The notes under the pieces: model-generated
The model's input: only the letters and a program-made list of their open reading frames with translations
What the model was told of the DNA's origin: nothing
The model's database searches: none
From: Clostridiales bacterium
GTDB taxonomy: Bacteria; Bacillota; Clostridia; Lachnospirales; Lachnospiraceae
Direction: 5' to 3'
Assembly: GCA_029338615.1 (NCBI GenBank)
Contig: JAQYAS010000066.1
Span: 1 to 64,000, forward strand
Length of the DNA stretch: 64,000 nt
Made by a program: the position numbers and the translations under genes
Shown: positions 20,176 to 29,780 of the stretch, piece by piece
Layout of the letters: each line of letters opens with the position of its first letter
Position numbering within the stretch: the first letter of the stretch is position 1

Positions 20176-20225
20176 TAATTTTTTGAAAATTTTTTACAAT
20201 TTTTTCAAACTATTTTTTTGAGCCT

Positions 20226-20582
20226 TCAATCTATTTTTTTCACGGTGTATCCAGCCTTCTCTACACATGCTTTAAGCTCATCATCAGACACTTCTCTTCC
20301 AAGCTTCACAACCGCATGCTATTTTTTCAGATCCACCTTTGCATTGACCTGCCCAAGACTGTTAAGTTCATTCTGTACACGGTCTGAACAGTTATGACAG
20401 TGCATCCCTTCTATGTATATTGTCCTCACTGCCACTACTTCCTTAATATGGTCTCCCTTCACCTTAACAGAGCCTCCGCCGCCACAGCAGCCTCCCTCTC
20501 CTTTAAAATGTTTTGCAGAACTTATGACCGCACCCACGACAATTACGGCCAGAATGCATATTACAAATATTGTTCCACCCAT
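20226..20582 (-). pseudogene. FeoB-associated-type Cys-rich membrane protein with HMA domain, interrupted by in-frame TAG at 20319-20321
   Basis: MGGTIFVICILAVIVVGAVISSAKHFKGEGGCCGGGG...IEGMHCHNCSDRVQNELNSLGQVNAKVDLKK*HAVVKLGREVSDDELKACVEKAGYTVKKID*. Confidence 0.75.
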
Positions 20583-20604
20583 ATCTTGTTCATCTCCTTT
20601 GAAT

Positions 20605-21021
20605 CTAACAGCATGTTTCACAGCCACACGGCTTAACATTAACACCTGTCACCATCTGATTCTCTATATATCCGCCTGCCATGAGCCCGGCCCTTATTAT
20701 TCTGTTCCACTCCTTGGCTGTGAGTTCAATGCTTGTGGAATCATCAAGATCAATAACACACGCATCCTCTATTCCACAGTTCGGACCACATGCAACCTTA
20801 TACATATTTTTTCTGTTGATCGCACCTATCTCTTCCAGAGTATTTACCATTCTGTATACGGTTGCAGATCCTATTCTACTGTCCTGCTTCGCCGCCTTGT
20901 AATATATTTCCTTACATGATGAACATTCTTCTCCCAGAATAATGTCCAATAAGATCATCCTCTGCCTGGTGATCCTGCATCCCCTCTGTCTGAGCCTGCT
21001 TATCACCATCTCCTTCTGCAT
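20605..21021 (-). CDS. Fur-family-like transcriptional regulator, histidine-free
   Basis: RQRGCRITRQRMILLDIIL...CSSCKEIYYKAAKQDSRIGSATVYRMVNTLEEIGAI...CGPNC...CGCETCC. Confidence 0.8.
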   Translation of the reverse strand: MQKEMVISRLRQRGCRITRQRMILLDIILGEECSSCKEIYYKAAKQDSRIGSATVYRMVNTLEEIGAINRKNMYKVACGPNCGIEDACVIDLDDSTSIELTAKEWNRIIRAGLMAGGYIENQMVTGVNVKPCGCETCC

Positions 21022-21113
21022 CTCTGTCCGCTAGATACCTGTATCGTCTATATTCTTCTTGTCCATCTCCACTCTTTCGCCAGTCACCATACACGCCTCC
21101 TTAAAGTAATAAT

Positions 21114-21149
21114 TGATAATATTATCATCAAAGGTTAGTATGCACTAAC
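21114..21149. promoter_or_regulatory. Two palindromes in the Fur-like gene promoter
   Basis: TGATAATATTATCA (21114-21127, perfect) and GTTAGTatgcACTAAC (21134-21149). Confidence 0.6.
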
Positions 21150-21195
21150 TTTTATTAGTTGTCAATAACAAGTTAGATAAAACTGACTAAAAATA

Positions 21196-23625
21196 TCATT
21201 TATCCATATCATCAAATGTGATAACAGCCTTAAACAGATCGCCATCTATGCTGATTGAAAAATCAGCTTTCATAAGAGTACACAGACTGTTTGCTATAGA
21301 AAGCCCCAAGCCGCTGCCCTCTGTATTTCGCGAACTGTCCCCACGGACAAATCTCTCCATAAGCTCATCACTTGACACATTTAAAGCCTCTCTGGAGATG
21401 TTCTTGAACTCAATTCTCACTGAACCAGTTTCATGGATCACAGATGCATACACCCTGGTTCCAGGCATTGCATATTTGCTTATATTGGCAAGAAGATTAT
21501 CAAACACTCTCCACAGATGCTGTCCATCAGCCCTTATGACTGCCGGCACCTCTGATCTTGTGAATACAACCTTAAGCCCGGCATTTGCAAGTTTATCCTC
21601 ATATTCTGCAACAGCCTGCTCAAGCAGCATATTTGCATCTATATCTGCCCAGTTTATCTGGATATTGCCGGTGGATGCCTTAGAAGCCTCAACAAGATCT
21701 TCTATGAGTTTTTTCAGTCTCGCGGACTGCCTTGAGAGAACTTCTATATATTCCTGTCTTGTCTTCTCATCCATATCGTCCTTCTGCAGCAGATCAACAT
21801 AGTTGATTATGGAGGTAAGCGGGGTCTTTATATCGTGGGATACATTTGTTATGAGTTCTGTCTTCAAATGTTCACTCTTCATTCTTGCCTCAACAGCCTT
21901 TGACATGCCGTCTCTTATTTGATTGAGATGTTCACCGTGTGCGCGGAATACCCAGAACATTTTGCTTGTGTCCGCTTTCCTGTCAAGATTTCCCTCCGCC
22001 ATCTCTTTAGCACATTTGTAAAGTTCCTGTGTCTGAATGATATATGCCACTATCCCGACTATGCACAGCCATTTTAAAATGATATAAATCACTACCCAAA
22101 GGAGGCCTCTCATGCTGCCTGCCGCCAGAATTGCCACAAAAATTATCTCTACTATAGTTATACCTATATAAGCCCATATGCCCTTCTGCGTCAGGGACAT
22201 ATGACTTTTCACATACCTGAAACAAGCTTTCGTCTTTCTTGCTATCCACTTCAGTGCGCGGATTATCAGGCAGTCTGCCAAAAATGTTCCCGCCTTCACC
22301 TTCGCAACCATATTATTAAAGAAAAATAACGCCACAGAATATAGACATGCCACCGGCACCAGAAACGCAATGTACTGTATATTTTCTGATACAAATGTGT
22401 AGTTCCTATACTGATTCACACACATGGATGCAATACCGCTTTCAACGCAGATCCCTACCGCTGCAGCAGCAGAGCATACTGCCATAGCCAGCACAAGCTC
22501 CGTCGGAGTCCTCTCAAATCTACCGAGTGTTATCGTCTCCTTCCCTGTCTTTACGCCGGCGTTGACCATTGAAAATATTGACATGACGATGCACAGCAGC
22601 AACATGACTGCAAATCCTGCCAGTATCCCCTTACTCTTCGTATTCCATATTCCAATGTATTGAACCATTTCCGGATTTGACGCTTTGATGTTGTCTACAG
22701 CAGCCGTCACATCCACATAGCACTTTCCCGTAACATTTATAAATGAATATGCATCATAGCTTAGCACAAGACAGTAGCAATTCCCAGATGAACTGCCAAT
22801 CTCGTCTATGTCATCAAAATACAGTTTTTCAACTGAACTCGGGTAATGATCTCCATACATGATATCCTGTGTTGTGATAGACTTGCCATCCGCTGTCAAT
22901 ACAGAATCTGTATCATCCTCCACGGTATTACTTTCTTCATATTCTTCATTATAATTGTATTCATCATAATATGGATCATCATTCCCCAGCATAGCATTGA
23001 TATACTGCTCACCCTGTTCCATATCACCTAGATTGTTAAACACAATATATCTTTTAACAGGCACTTCTATCGTGCTGTCATAATCATTTGTATATATATT
23101 GTCGTCCAGCCGGGCTTCGTCATTTATCAGCTTTATATTTCCGGTCGTTACTTTTATCTTTCCAGTATTTGCATTTGCATCATCACTGCAGGCTGCCGTC
23201 AGCATATAGCCGATATCGCCTCGTTCGCTCATATCCGCATACCGGTATGACGACTTGATCGCAGATGTTGTATCCGAATTGGTCAATCTCCGGAAAACAT
23301 CATCCGCGGTTATAACCATATCTCCGTTATGATCAGCGCTCACGAGCTGACTGTATGTTGTGAAGCTTTCCATCTGTGACCTTGTCTCCTGGATGTAAGC
23401 CTTCACCTTTCCGGTAAGCGCCTCATTTGTGTCCTCCACATAATCATTTACAAGCCTCTCATACGGCGTCGCGCCCTGATCATCATCACTGTACACTCCA
23501 AGGTAGCTTCCCTGCAGCACCAGACCGCCTGTATACAGCGTTCCATATGCCAGCACCGTCACAAGAATATATATTCCAAGTTTAAAGAACACATTTCCTC
23601 GTATCTTATATATTGCCTTATCCAC
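21196..23625 (-). CDS. Multi-TM sensor histidine kinase
   Basis: LITNVSHDIKTPLTSIINYVDLL, SGLGLSIANSL; ORF extends to 23766 but likely GTG start at 23625 overlaps the regulator stop codon. Confidence 0.9.
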   Translation of the reverse strand: MDKAIYKIRGNVFFKLGIYILVTVLAYGTLYTGGLVLQGSYLGVYSDDDQGATPYERLVNDYVEDTNEALTGKVKAYIQETRSQMESFTTYSQLVSADHNGDMVITADDVFRRLTNSDTTSAIKSSYRYADMSERGDIGYMLTAACSDDANANTGKIKVTTGNIKLINDEARLDDNIYTNDYDSTIEVPVKRYIVFNNLGDMEQGEQYINAMLGNDDPYYDEYNYNEEYEESNTVEDDTDSVLTADGKSITTQDIMYGDHYPSSVEKLYFDDIDEIGSSSGNCYCLVLSYDAYSFINVTGKCYVDVTAAVDNIKASNPEMVQYIGIWNTKSKGILAGFAVMLLLCIVMSIFSMVNAGVKTGKETITLGRFERTPTELVLAMAVCSAAAAVGICVESGIASMCVNQYRNYTFVSENIQYIAFLVPVACLYSVALFFFNNMVAKVKAGTFLADCLIIRALKWIARKTKACFRYVKSHMSLTQKGIWAYIGITIVEIIFVAILAAGSMRGLLWVVIYIILKWLCIVGIVAYIIQTQELYKCAKEMAEGNLDRKADTSKMFWVFRAHGEHLNQIRDGMSKAVEARMKSEHLKTELITNVSHDIKTPLTSIINYVDLLQKDDMDEKTRQEYIEVLSRQSARLKKLIEDLVEASKASTGNIQINWADIDANMLLEQAVAEYEDKLANAGLKVVFTRSEVPAVIRADGQHLWRVFDNLLANISKYAMPGTRVYASVIHETGSVRIEFKNISREALNVSSDELMERFVRGDSSRNTEGSGLGLSIANSLCTLMKADFSISIDGDLFKAVITFDDMDK

Positions 23626-24314
23626 TATTTGCCCTCCATTCTGTATCCTCGCCCCCAGATAACCTTTATGTATCTCGGATCCGAAGGATTTATCTCTATC
23701 TTTTCTCTCAGATGTCTTATGTGTACTGCAACAGATCCTTCCGCTCCCATAGGATCCTCCTTCCACACTGCCCTGTATATTTCTTTTGTAGAAAATACCT
23801 TTCCCACATTCTGCATAAGAAGTTTCAGGATGTCATACTCCGTCGGGGTGAGGGGCATAAGTTCACCATCAAGTGTGACCTGTTTGGATTTGTCGTCAAG
23901 TTCTATACCTCCGATAACCAGCTTATCCTTTGGTGTTTCTCCGCCTCCCAGCTGCATGTAACGCCTGAGCTGGGACTTTACCCTTGCCAGAAGTTCCACT
24001 GGATTAAACGGTTTTGTCACATAGTCATCTGCGCCGACCTCAAGTCCCAGCACCTTGTCGGTATCCTCACTCTTTGCCGTAAGCATGATAACCGGCACAT
24101 TGCTGCTCTCTCTTATCTTTGCCATGGCTGTTATACCGTCCATATGCGGCATCATGACATCCATGAGTACAAGCTGTATATCGTTATTATTTACTATATC
24201 AACCGCCTCCATACCGTTGTAAGCTTTATACACCGAATATCCGGCTGTCTTAAGATATATCTCTATAGCTGATACTATATCTTTTTCATCGTCACATATT
24301 AATATATTGTACAT
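23625..24314 (-). CDS. OmpR-family response regulator
   Basis: MYNILICDDEKDIVSAIEIYL, LVLMDVMMPHMDG, KPFNPVELLARV, winged helix. Confidence 0.95.
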   Translation of the reverse strand: MYNILICDDEKDIVSAIEIYLKTAGYSVYKAYNGMEAVDIVNNNDIQLVLMDVMMPHMDGITAMAKIRESSNVPVIMLTAKSEDTDKVLGLEVGADDYVTKPFNPVELLARVKSQLRRYMQLGGGETPKDKLVIGGIELDDKSKQVTLDGELMPLTPTEYDILKLLMQNVGKVFSTKEIYRAVWKEDPMGAEGSVAVHIRHLREKIEINPSDPRYIKVIWGRGYRMEGK

Positions 24315-24528
24315 TTTTTCATGACCTCACCTTTTTCGTATTTATTCTTAGCTTACCACAATCACCTCCTGTTCTCAATTATCGTCATACTGCCATTAAG
24401 AAACAACCATTATAAAGTTTAAGATATCTTTAAGACTTGCCATTATTTGTGTTATACTTAGGAGGCGGTCTGTCATTGCAGATGTTATAACGCAAAATAT
24501 ATCACTATATAGAAACGGAGTTTTATTT

Positions 24529-25722
24529 ATGACCAAAAAAGACGTACTTGAGATAAGACACCTGTTTGCTCCAAAGGAATGCTCCATAAGCAAGATCCGC
24601 GGATGCTACGTGGACGGAGACTGCAACAAGGTGGCGACCATCAACGAACAGTTTCTCACCATGCCGGAGGAAGAAACATACAAATATTTTGAAATCCTGA
24701 AAAAGACTTTATCTGGAAGCATTGGCAAAAACCTTGTGACAATGCCATTTCCAACCTCACAGGAATTTGACGGCGGAACGCAGGAATTTCTGAACAGGCT
24801 GAGAAAAAGCAAACTTGAGGACGATGATCTCGTAAATGAATTCTATGACAAAGTCATCGAAAACTATGATTATACCGGCAATTATCTCATTCTGCTCATA
24901 CACGATACCTATGACGTCCCGGGTAAGACTACAGACGGCATTCTGATGGATGATGCTTCCGATGAGGTATATGACTATATCATGTGCTCCATCTGCCACG
25001 TCAACCTGTCCAAAGCCGGACTCAGCTACTTCGACATGGACAGCACATTTCACAACAGAGTACGTGACTGGGTTGTGGATATGCCGGACATCGGATTCCT
25101 GTTCCCGGCATTTATCGACAGAAGCACAGATATACACAATGTCCTGTACTACACCAAGAAACCTGAGGAGCTTCACGACAGTTTCATAAGCAATATACTT
25201 GGCACCTCCCTTCCTATAACTGCGGGAGAACAGAAGGACGTATTTCAGGAGATTGTTGCTGAGACTCTGGGAGATGACTGTAATTACGATATGGTAAGAA
25301 CCATACACGACAATCTGAACGAGATGATAGAACAGAGAAAGGACAGCCCGGAACCGCTCACTCTCTCCAAAAACACTATAAAGAACCTGCTGACAGAGAG
25401 CGGGGTATCAGACGAGAAGATGGCAGACTTTGATGCCCACTATGAGAAGGTCACCGCTGCGGCAGCGCCGCCTGAACAGGCATCCGAGAGCCCAGAGGAT
25501 GAACCGGCCATAGTTGTACCGCGTGAAAAGTCAACAGTCATGTACGCGGCCAATGTTGCAAACACCAAAACATTCGAGGTTAAAACCCCTGATGTTGTCA
25601 TTAAGGTCAATCCTGAGAGAACTGACCTGGTGGAGACCATGGAGATCGATGGAAGAAAGTGTATCGTCATCCAGATATCCGATCAGGTTGAGGTGAACGG
25701 AATCCCGATCAACAATAATTAA
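24529..25722 (+). CDS. DUF4317-type conserved protein
   Basis: MTKKDVLEIRHLFAPKECSISKIRGCYVDGDCNKV... resembles the DUF4317 family. Confidence 0.7.
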   Translation: MTKKDVLEIRHLFAPKECSISKIRGCYVDGDCNKVATINEQFLTMPEEETYKYFEILKKTLSGSIGKNLVTMPFPTSQEFDGGTQEFLNRLRKSKLEDDDLVNEFYDKVIENYDYTGNYLILLIHDTYDVPGKTTDGILMDDASDEVYDYIMCSICHVNLSKAGLSYFDMDSTFHNRVRDWVVDMPDIGFLFPAFIDRSTDIHNVLYYTKKPEELHDSFISNILGTSLPITAGEQKDVFQEIVAETLGDDCNYDMVRTIHDNLNEMIEQRKDSPEPLTLSKNTIKNLLTESGVSDEKMADFDAHYEKVTAAAAPPEQASESPEDEPAIVVPREKSTVMYAANVANTKTFEVKTPDVVIKVNPERTDLVETMEIDGRKCIVIQISDQVEVNGIPINNN

Positions 25723-25730
25723 ATCATTTA

Positions 25731-25770
25731 CAGTAAAAAACAGGAACTGCTCCCACAGTTCCTGTTTTCA
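25731..25770. terminator. Bidirectional terminator between DUF4317 gene and corA-like gene
   Basis: AAAAACAGGAACTG CTCCCA CAGTTCCTGTTTT. Confidence 0.8.
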
Positions 25771-25795
25771 TAATATATATGCAATTTCTTATTTA

Positions 25796-26743
25796 CTATT
25801 GCTTGAGCATCTTTTTTTTCTTCAATATCAAAGCTGTCACAATACTTATAATGAATATTATACCGCACACTATCTCAAACCCATACGGTACATTTGCAAA
25901 CGGCATCCACTTCGTGCCCACATTCATTCCATACACACCCGATATGACTGTTGGCACAGCCATTACAATAGTTATGGCTGCAAGAAACTTCATGGCATTG
26001 TTCAATCTATTGTTGATGATCGTGGTCATGAGCTCCCTCGTACCACTTATGATATCTCTGTATATCTGTGTCATCTCTATAGCCTGCTTATTCTCCACCA
26101 AAACGTCGTCAAGCAATTCCTTGTCCTCCGGATACTGCTTGATCCTGCCATATCTGGTCAGCTTGTCGAGGACTACTCCGTTCGCCCTCAGTGACGTAGC
26201 GAAGTATACAAGGTTGGACTCCAGCTCGTGAAGATCTATAAGATCTGTATCCTCAGTCTCATCCTGGATACGCTGCTCTATGAGGGTTCTCCTTCTGTCC
26301 ATAACTCTCAGATAATACTGGTATGTCGTACAGTTTCTGTAGAGTATCTGATACATGAACCTCATCCTCTTCTTGGTACTGAATTCTCTCACCTTGCCCT
26401 CCATGAACGCCTCAAGTACCGGTGTCTCCTCAGCACATATGGTGATGATACAGTCTGCAACAAGTATGATACCAAGAGGGATTGTGGTATATGCCTCACG
26501 TTCATTTCTTATCTCTATAGAAGGGATATCCACGATTATCAGTGTGTAATTGTCCTCCACCTGAACACGCGAACTCTCCTCATCATCCAGGGCGGCTCTG
26601 ACATCCGCAAGATCTATCTCAAACCTCTCAGCAATGCTCTTACTCTCATCTATAGTCGGCTTCGTCATAACTATCCAGGCGCCAGGACCGTATTCCTGAA
26701 TTTCACTCAAAATTCTATCATCTGTTCTGTACAGCGTGATCAT
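25796..26743 (-). CDS. CorA-family divalent cation transporter
   Basis: C-terminal TMs with VISGVYGMNVGTKWMPFA (GMN motif); likely start at 26743 after AGGAGG. Confidence 0.92.
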   Translation of the reverse strand: MITLYRTDDRILSEIQEYGPGAWIVMTKPTIDESKSIAERFEIDLADVRAALDDEESSRVQVEDNYTLIIVDIPSIEIRNEREAYTTIPLGIILVADCIITICAEETPVLEAFMEGKVREFSTKKRMRFMYQILYRNCTTYQYYLRVMDRRRTLIEQRIQDETEDTDLIDLHELESNLVYFATSLRANGVVLDKLTRYGRIKQYPEDKELLDDVLVENKQAIEMTQIYRDIISGTRELMTTIINNRLNNAMKFLAAITIVMAVPTVISGVYGMNVGTKWMPFANVPYGFEIVCGIIFIISIVTALILKKKKMLKQ

Positions 26744-26816
26744 ATCTGCGCCTCCTGTCACATAGATTACAGCATGCCTCAAATGCACATTACCGCCTGA
26801 TAATATTAACATAAAA

Positions 26817-26866
26817 AACACGGCCTTTCAACAAAGTTTTGTGTAAAGACCGTGTAATATCTATGT
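26817..26866 (-). terminator. Terminator of SSS transporter gene
   Basis: ACACGGTCTTT...AAAGGCCGTGT TTTTT on minus strand. Confidence 0.75.
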
Positions 26867-26913
26867 ATATAATCCGTCGCTTTTATCGCGTCTGCATGTA
26901 CGTTCATCCTGTA

Positions 26914-28455
26914 CTAGTCAAGAGCCTTTCTGTGTGCTACTGTAACCGTCTCCTCATAGCATGAGAAGGCATCCTCGACTTTCTTCTGGTCAGGCTTCTT
27001 TGTAAACAGGCTCACAATAGGAACTATAATGAGACCGCCCACCATTGCAACTGCACCGCAGTTGATAGGTGACTGCATAACTGCAGGGAACTTGAACAAT
27101 CCCCATGTATTGCTTATGAAGTTCAGTGTCATGATTCCTGTACCCCATATAAAGCATGTCCAACAAGCCGCAACTGTAGTCTTCTTCCAGTATAAGCCAT
27201 ATAAGAATGGAGCAAGGAACGCACCTGCTATGGCTCCCCATGAAACTCCCATGAGCTGTGCTATAAATGTGATTCTGCTTGAGTACTGAACGATTGCTAT
27301 CACAGCCGATACGGCAACAAACATGACAAGCATGATCCTCATGACAAGTATCTGCTTCTTATCCTCCATCTTAGGGGCGATAACAGGCTTTATAAAGTCT
27401 ATTGTGAGTGTTGAGCTTGATGTAAGAACCAGTGAGGAAAGTGTGGACATGGATGCTGAGAGCACCAGTATCACCACAAGTCCCATAAGTGCAGCCGGAA
27501 GCTTCTCAAGCAGATGTGGAATAATGGCATCAAATCCCTCTGTAGCAACATCGGTTCCTGTCAGTCTTCCAAAGCCGCCGAGGAAATAGCATCCGCCGGC
27601 AACTATTGTCGCAAACAGTGTCGACACAACTGTACCCGTCTTGATAGATCTCTCATCCTTGATGGCATAGAACTTCTGTACCATCTGTGGAAGTCCCCAT
27701 GTTCCAAGGGATGTCAGCACGACAACACAGAACAGATTGAACACATCAGGTCCCAGGAATGATGCAAATACCCCCGGTGTATCCGACACCGCAGGATCAT
27801 TTATCCTTGCAAGGCTGTCTAGCGCGCCTGTGAGTCCGCCGTAATTGTTAAGTACCGCATATATGACTGCCACGATTCCCACCAGCATGATGAGTCCCTG
27901 AATAAAATCGTTGATCGCAGTGGCCATGTAGCCTCCGACAATTACATATATTCCTGTAAGTGCAGCCATAACAATTACACATATCTTATAGTCAACATTG
28001 AATGCCATTCCGAACAGTCTTGAAAGTCCATTGTACAGAGACGCTGTGTACGGAATGAGGAATATAAAGATGATAATTGACGAAAACAGCTTCAGCGACT
28101 TGCTGGAGTATCTCTTCTCGAAGAACTCCGGCATGGTTCTCGTATCAAGCTCCTGTGTGAGAAGTCTTGTACGTCTTCCAAGAACGACCCATGCCACCAG
28201 CGAGCCAAGCAATGCATTTCCAATTCCTATCCATGTGGAAGCAATTCCGTACTTCCATCCAAACTGTCCGGCATATCCAATGAATATAACAGCCGAGAAG
28301 TAAGATGTTCCATAGGCAAATGCCGTGAGCCACGGACCAACGCTTCTGCCTCCAAGAACAAATCCATTCACATCCTTTGTGTGTTTTCTTGAGTAAAATC
28401 CAACTCCAAGCATGATTGCAAAGAAAACAACAAGCATAATAACTTTGAGTACCAT
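26914..28455 (-). CDS. Sodium:solute symporter (PutP-like)
   Basis: FVLGGRSVGPWLTAFAYGTSYFSAVIFIGYAGQFGWKYG; 13-TM pattern; GGGAGG before 28455. Confidence 0.92.
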   Translation of the reverse strand: MVLKVIMLVVFFAIMLGVGFYSRKHTKDVNGFVLGGRSVGPWLTAFAYGTSYFSAVIFIGYAGQFGWKYGIASTWIGIGNALLGSLVAWVVLGRRTRLLTQELDTRTMPEFFEKRYSSKSLKLFSSIIIFIFLIPYTASLYNGLSRLFGMAFNVDYKICVIVMAALTGIYVIVGGYMATAINDFIQGLIMLVGIVAVIYAVLNNYGGLTGALDSLARINDPAVSDTPGVFASFLGPDVFNLFCVVVLTSLGTWGLPQMVQKFYAIKDERSIKTGTVVSTLFATIVAGGCYFLGGFGRLTGTDVATEGFDAIIPHLLEKLPAALMGLVVILVLSASMSTLSSLVLTSSSTLTIDFIKPVIAPKMEDKKQILVMRIMLVMFVAVSAVIAIVQYSSRITFIAQLMGVSWGAIAGAFLAPFLYGLYWKKTTVAACWTCFIWGTGIMTLNFISNTWGLFKFPAVMQSPINCGAVAMVGGLIIVPIVSLFTKKPDQKKVEDAFSCYEETVTVAHRKALD

Positions 28456-28630
28456 AGTATCCTCCCAATACATTTTTCGCATCTCTTATCCGTTCTGCCA
28501 CTTCTTGCACAGTCCACCGATCTGTCTGTATCCACTTTATTGCGTTGAAGTGTGTCAACTTTAAAGTTTTGCGGTTTAAATTGCTACGTTTGATTATAAG
28601 TTATCCCCCTGTCATAGTCAAGAAATATCA

Positions 28631-28686
28631 ACAAAAAAAACAGCATATGATCTCTGCTTCCATAAGCAAAGTCACATGCTGTAGTT
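28631..28686 (-). terminator. Terminator of CaCA antiporter gene
   Basis: ACAGCATGTGACTTTGCTT...AAGCAGAGATCATATGCTGT TTTTTTT on minus strand. Confidence 0.75.
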
Positions 28687-28752
28687 TCTATATCAAGACC
28701 TGTACCTACAGTGCCTGTCATTTACCTTCAATACCCATACTTTTCGCATAAT

Positions 28753-29715
28753 CTACCTGTAATTCTTGTACATAATATAAGCAAAGTATGCTGCATATAC
28801 AACAAGCATCACTATACCACCCGACTTGGTGAGTTTCTTCTTTCTCACACTGCACACCCACAGAAGTACCGCTGCCACGATTGCCATGATTCCGTCCACA
28901 AGGAAGTTTTTCTCAAACTGAACCGGCGTTATGAGCATCGTAGTTCCGGCAACGAAAAGTATATTGAATATATTGCTTCCAACTATATTGCCAATAGCTA
29001 TATCCGTCTGTCCCTTCTTCGCCGCTGTGCATGATGTCACAAGCTCTGGAAGGGATGTTCCGAATGCCACTATTGTAAGACCTATGAGTCTCTCTGTCAT
29101 ACCGAGTTTTCCAGCTATATATGATGCCGCATTTACAGCGAAATTACTTCCGACCACGACCAGTGCTAATCCTATGATTATAAACAATATCAATCTCGGT
29201 GTCTTATCCTTCTCCGTAATCACTATCGAATCACTCTCACTGTTTCCCTTCTTTGCACTGATCACCAGATACACCAGGAATCCAATAAACACGATATAGA
29301 ATACCACTCCCTCAAGTCTGCTGAGCACACCGTCAAAATAACCCATGCCGAGTATCATGATCGACGCCACGATAACAAATGGTATATCTATCCTAAGTGT
29401 ATTTTTCTTTATAGGAAGTGCTGCTATGAGTGCTGTAACACCAAGAATCACCAGTATATTTATAATATTGCTTCCAAGTACATTACCAACTGTGATTCCT
29501 GCCCCCTCAGGCGAAAGTGCCGCCTTTATGCTGACAGCTGCCTCAGGAGCACTGGTTCCCATAGCAACTATTGTCAGGCCGACTATCATCTCAGGTATGT
29601 TACATTTGACCGCTATCTTGGATGCGCCATCTACAAATACATCCGCTCCCTTTATCATAAACACAAATCCAAGTACAAGGAGAAGTATCTGTCCAAGCAT
29701 TTTTAATATTTCCAT
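28753..29715 (-). CDS. Calcium/sodium antiporter (CaCA family)
   Basis: Duplicated alpha repeats MGTSAPEAAVSIKAAL...GNVLGSNIINIL and FGTSLPELVTSCTAA...GNIVGSNIFNIL. Confidence 0.93.
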   Translation of the reverse strand: MEILKMLGQILLLVLGFVFMIKGADVFVDGASKIAVKCNIPEMIVGLTIVAMGTSAPEAAVSIKAALSPEGAGITVGNVLGSNIINILVILGVTALIAALPIKKNTLRIDIPFVIVASIMILGMGYFDGVLSRLEGVVFYIVFIGFLVYLVISAKKGNSESDSIVITEKDKTPRLILFIIIGLALVVVGSNFAVNAASYIAGKLGMTERLIGLTIVAFGTSLPELVTSCTAAKKGQTDIAIGNIVGSNIFNILFVAGTTMLITPVQFEKNFLVDGIMAIVAAVLLWVCSVRKKKLTKSGGIVMLVVYAAYFAYIMYKNYR

Positions 29716-29780
29716 ATATTCCCTCCATCGTATATACAAGTTTCTTTAATACAATACCATATCACCCGATATAATGCATA

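Noticed and set aside
19786-20178. ORFs spanning the tRNA-Gly pair
   Set aside because: They are readings of the tRNA genes and their flanks.
20912-21094. 60-aa ORF overlapping the Fur-like gene
   Set aside because: Out of frame with the strong start at 21090 and overlaps a better-supported gene.
24757-25308. 183-aa minus-strand ORF antisense to the DUF4317 gene
   Set aside because: No recognisable motifs; shadow of a strong coding frame.
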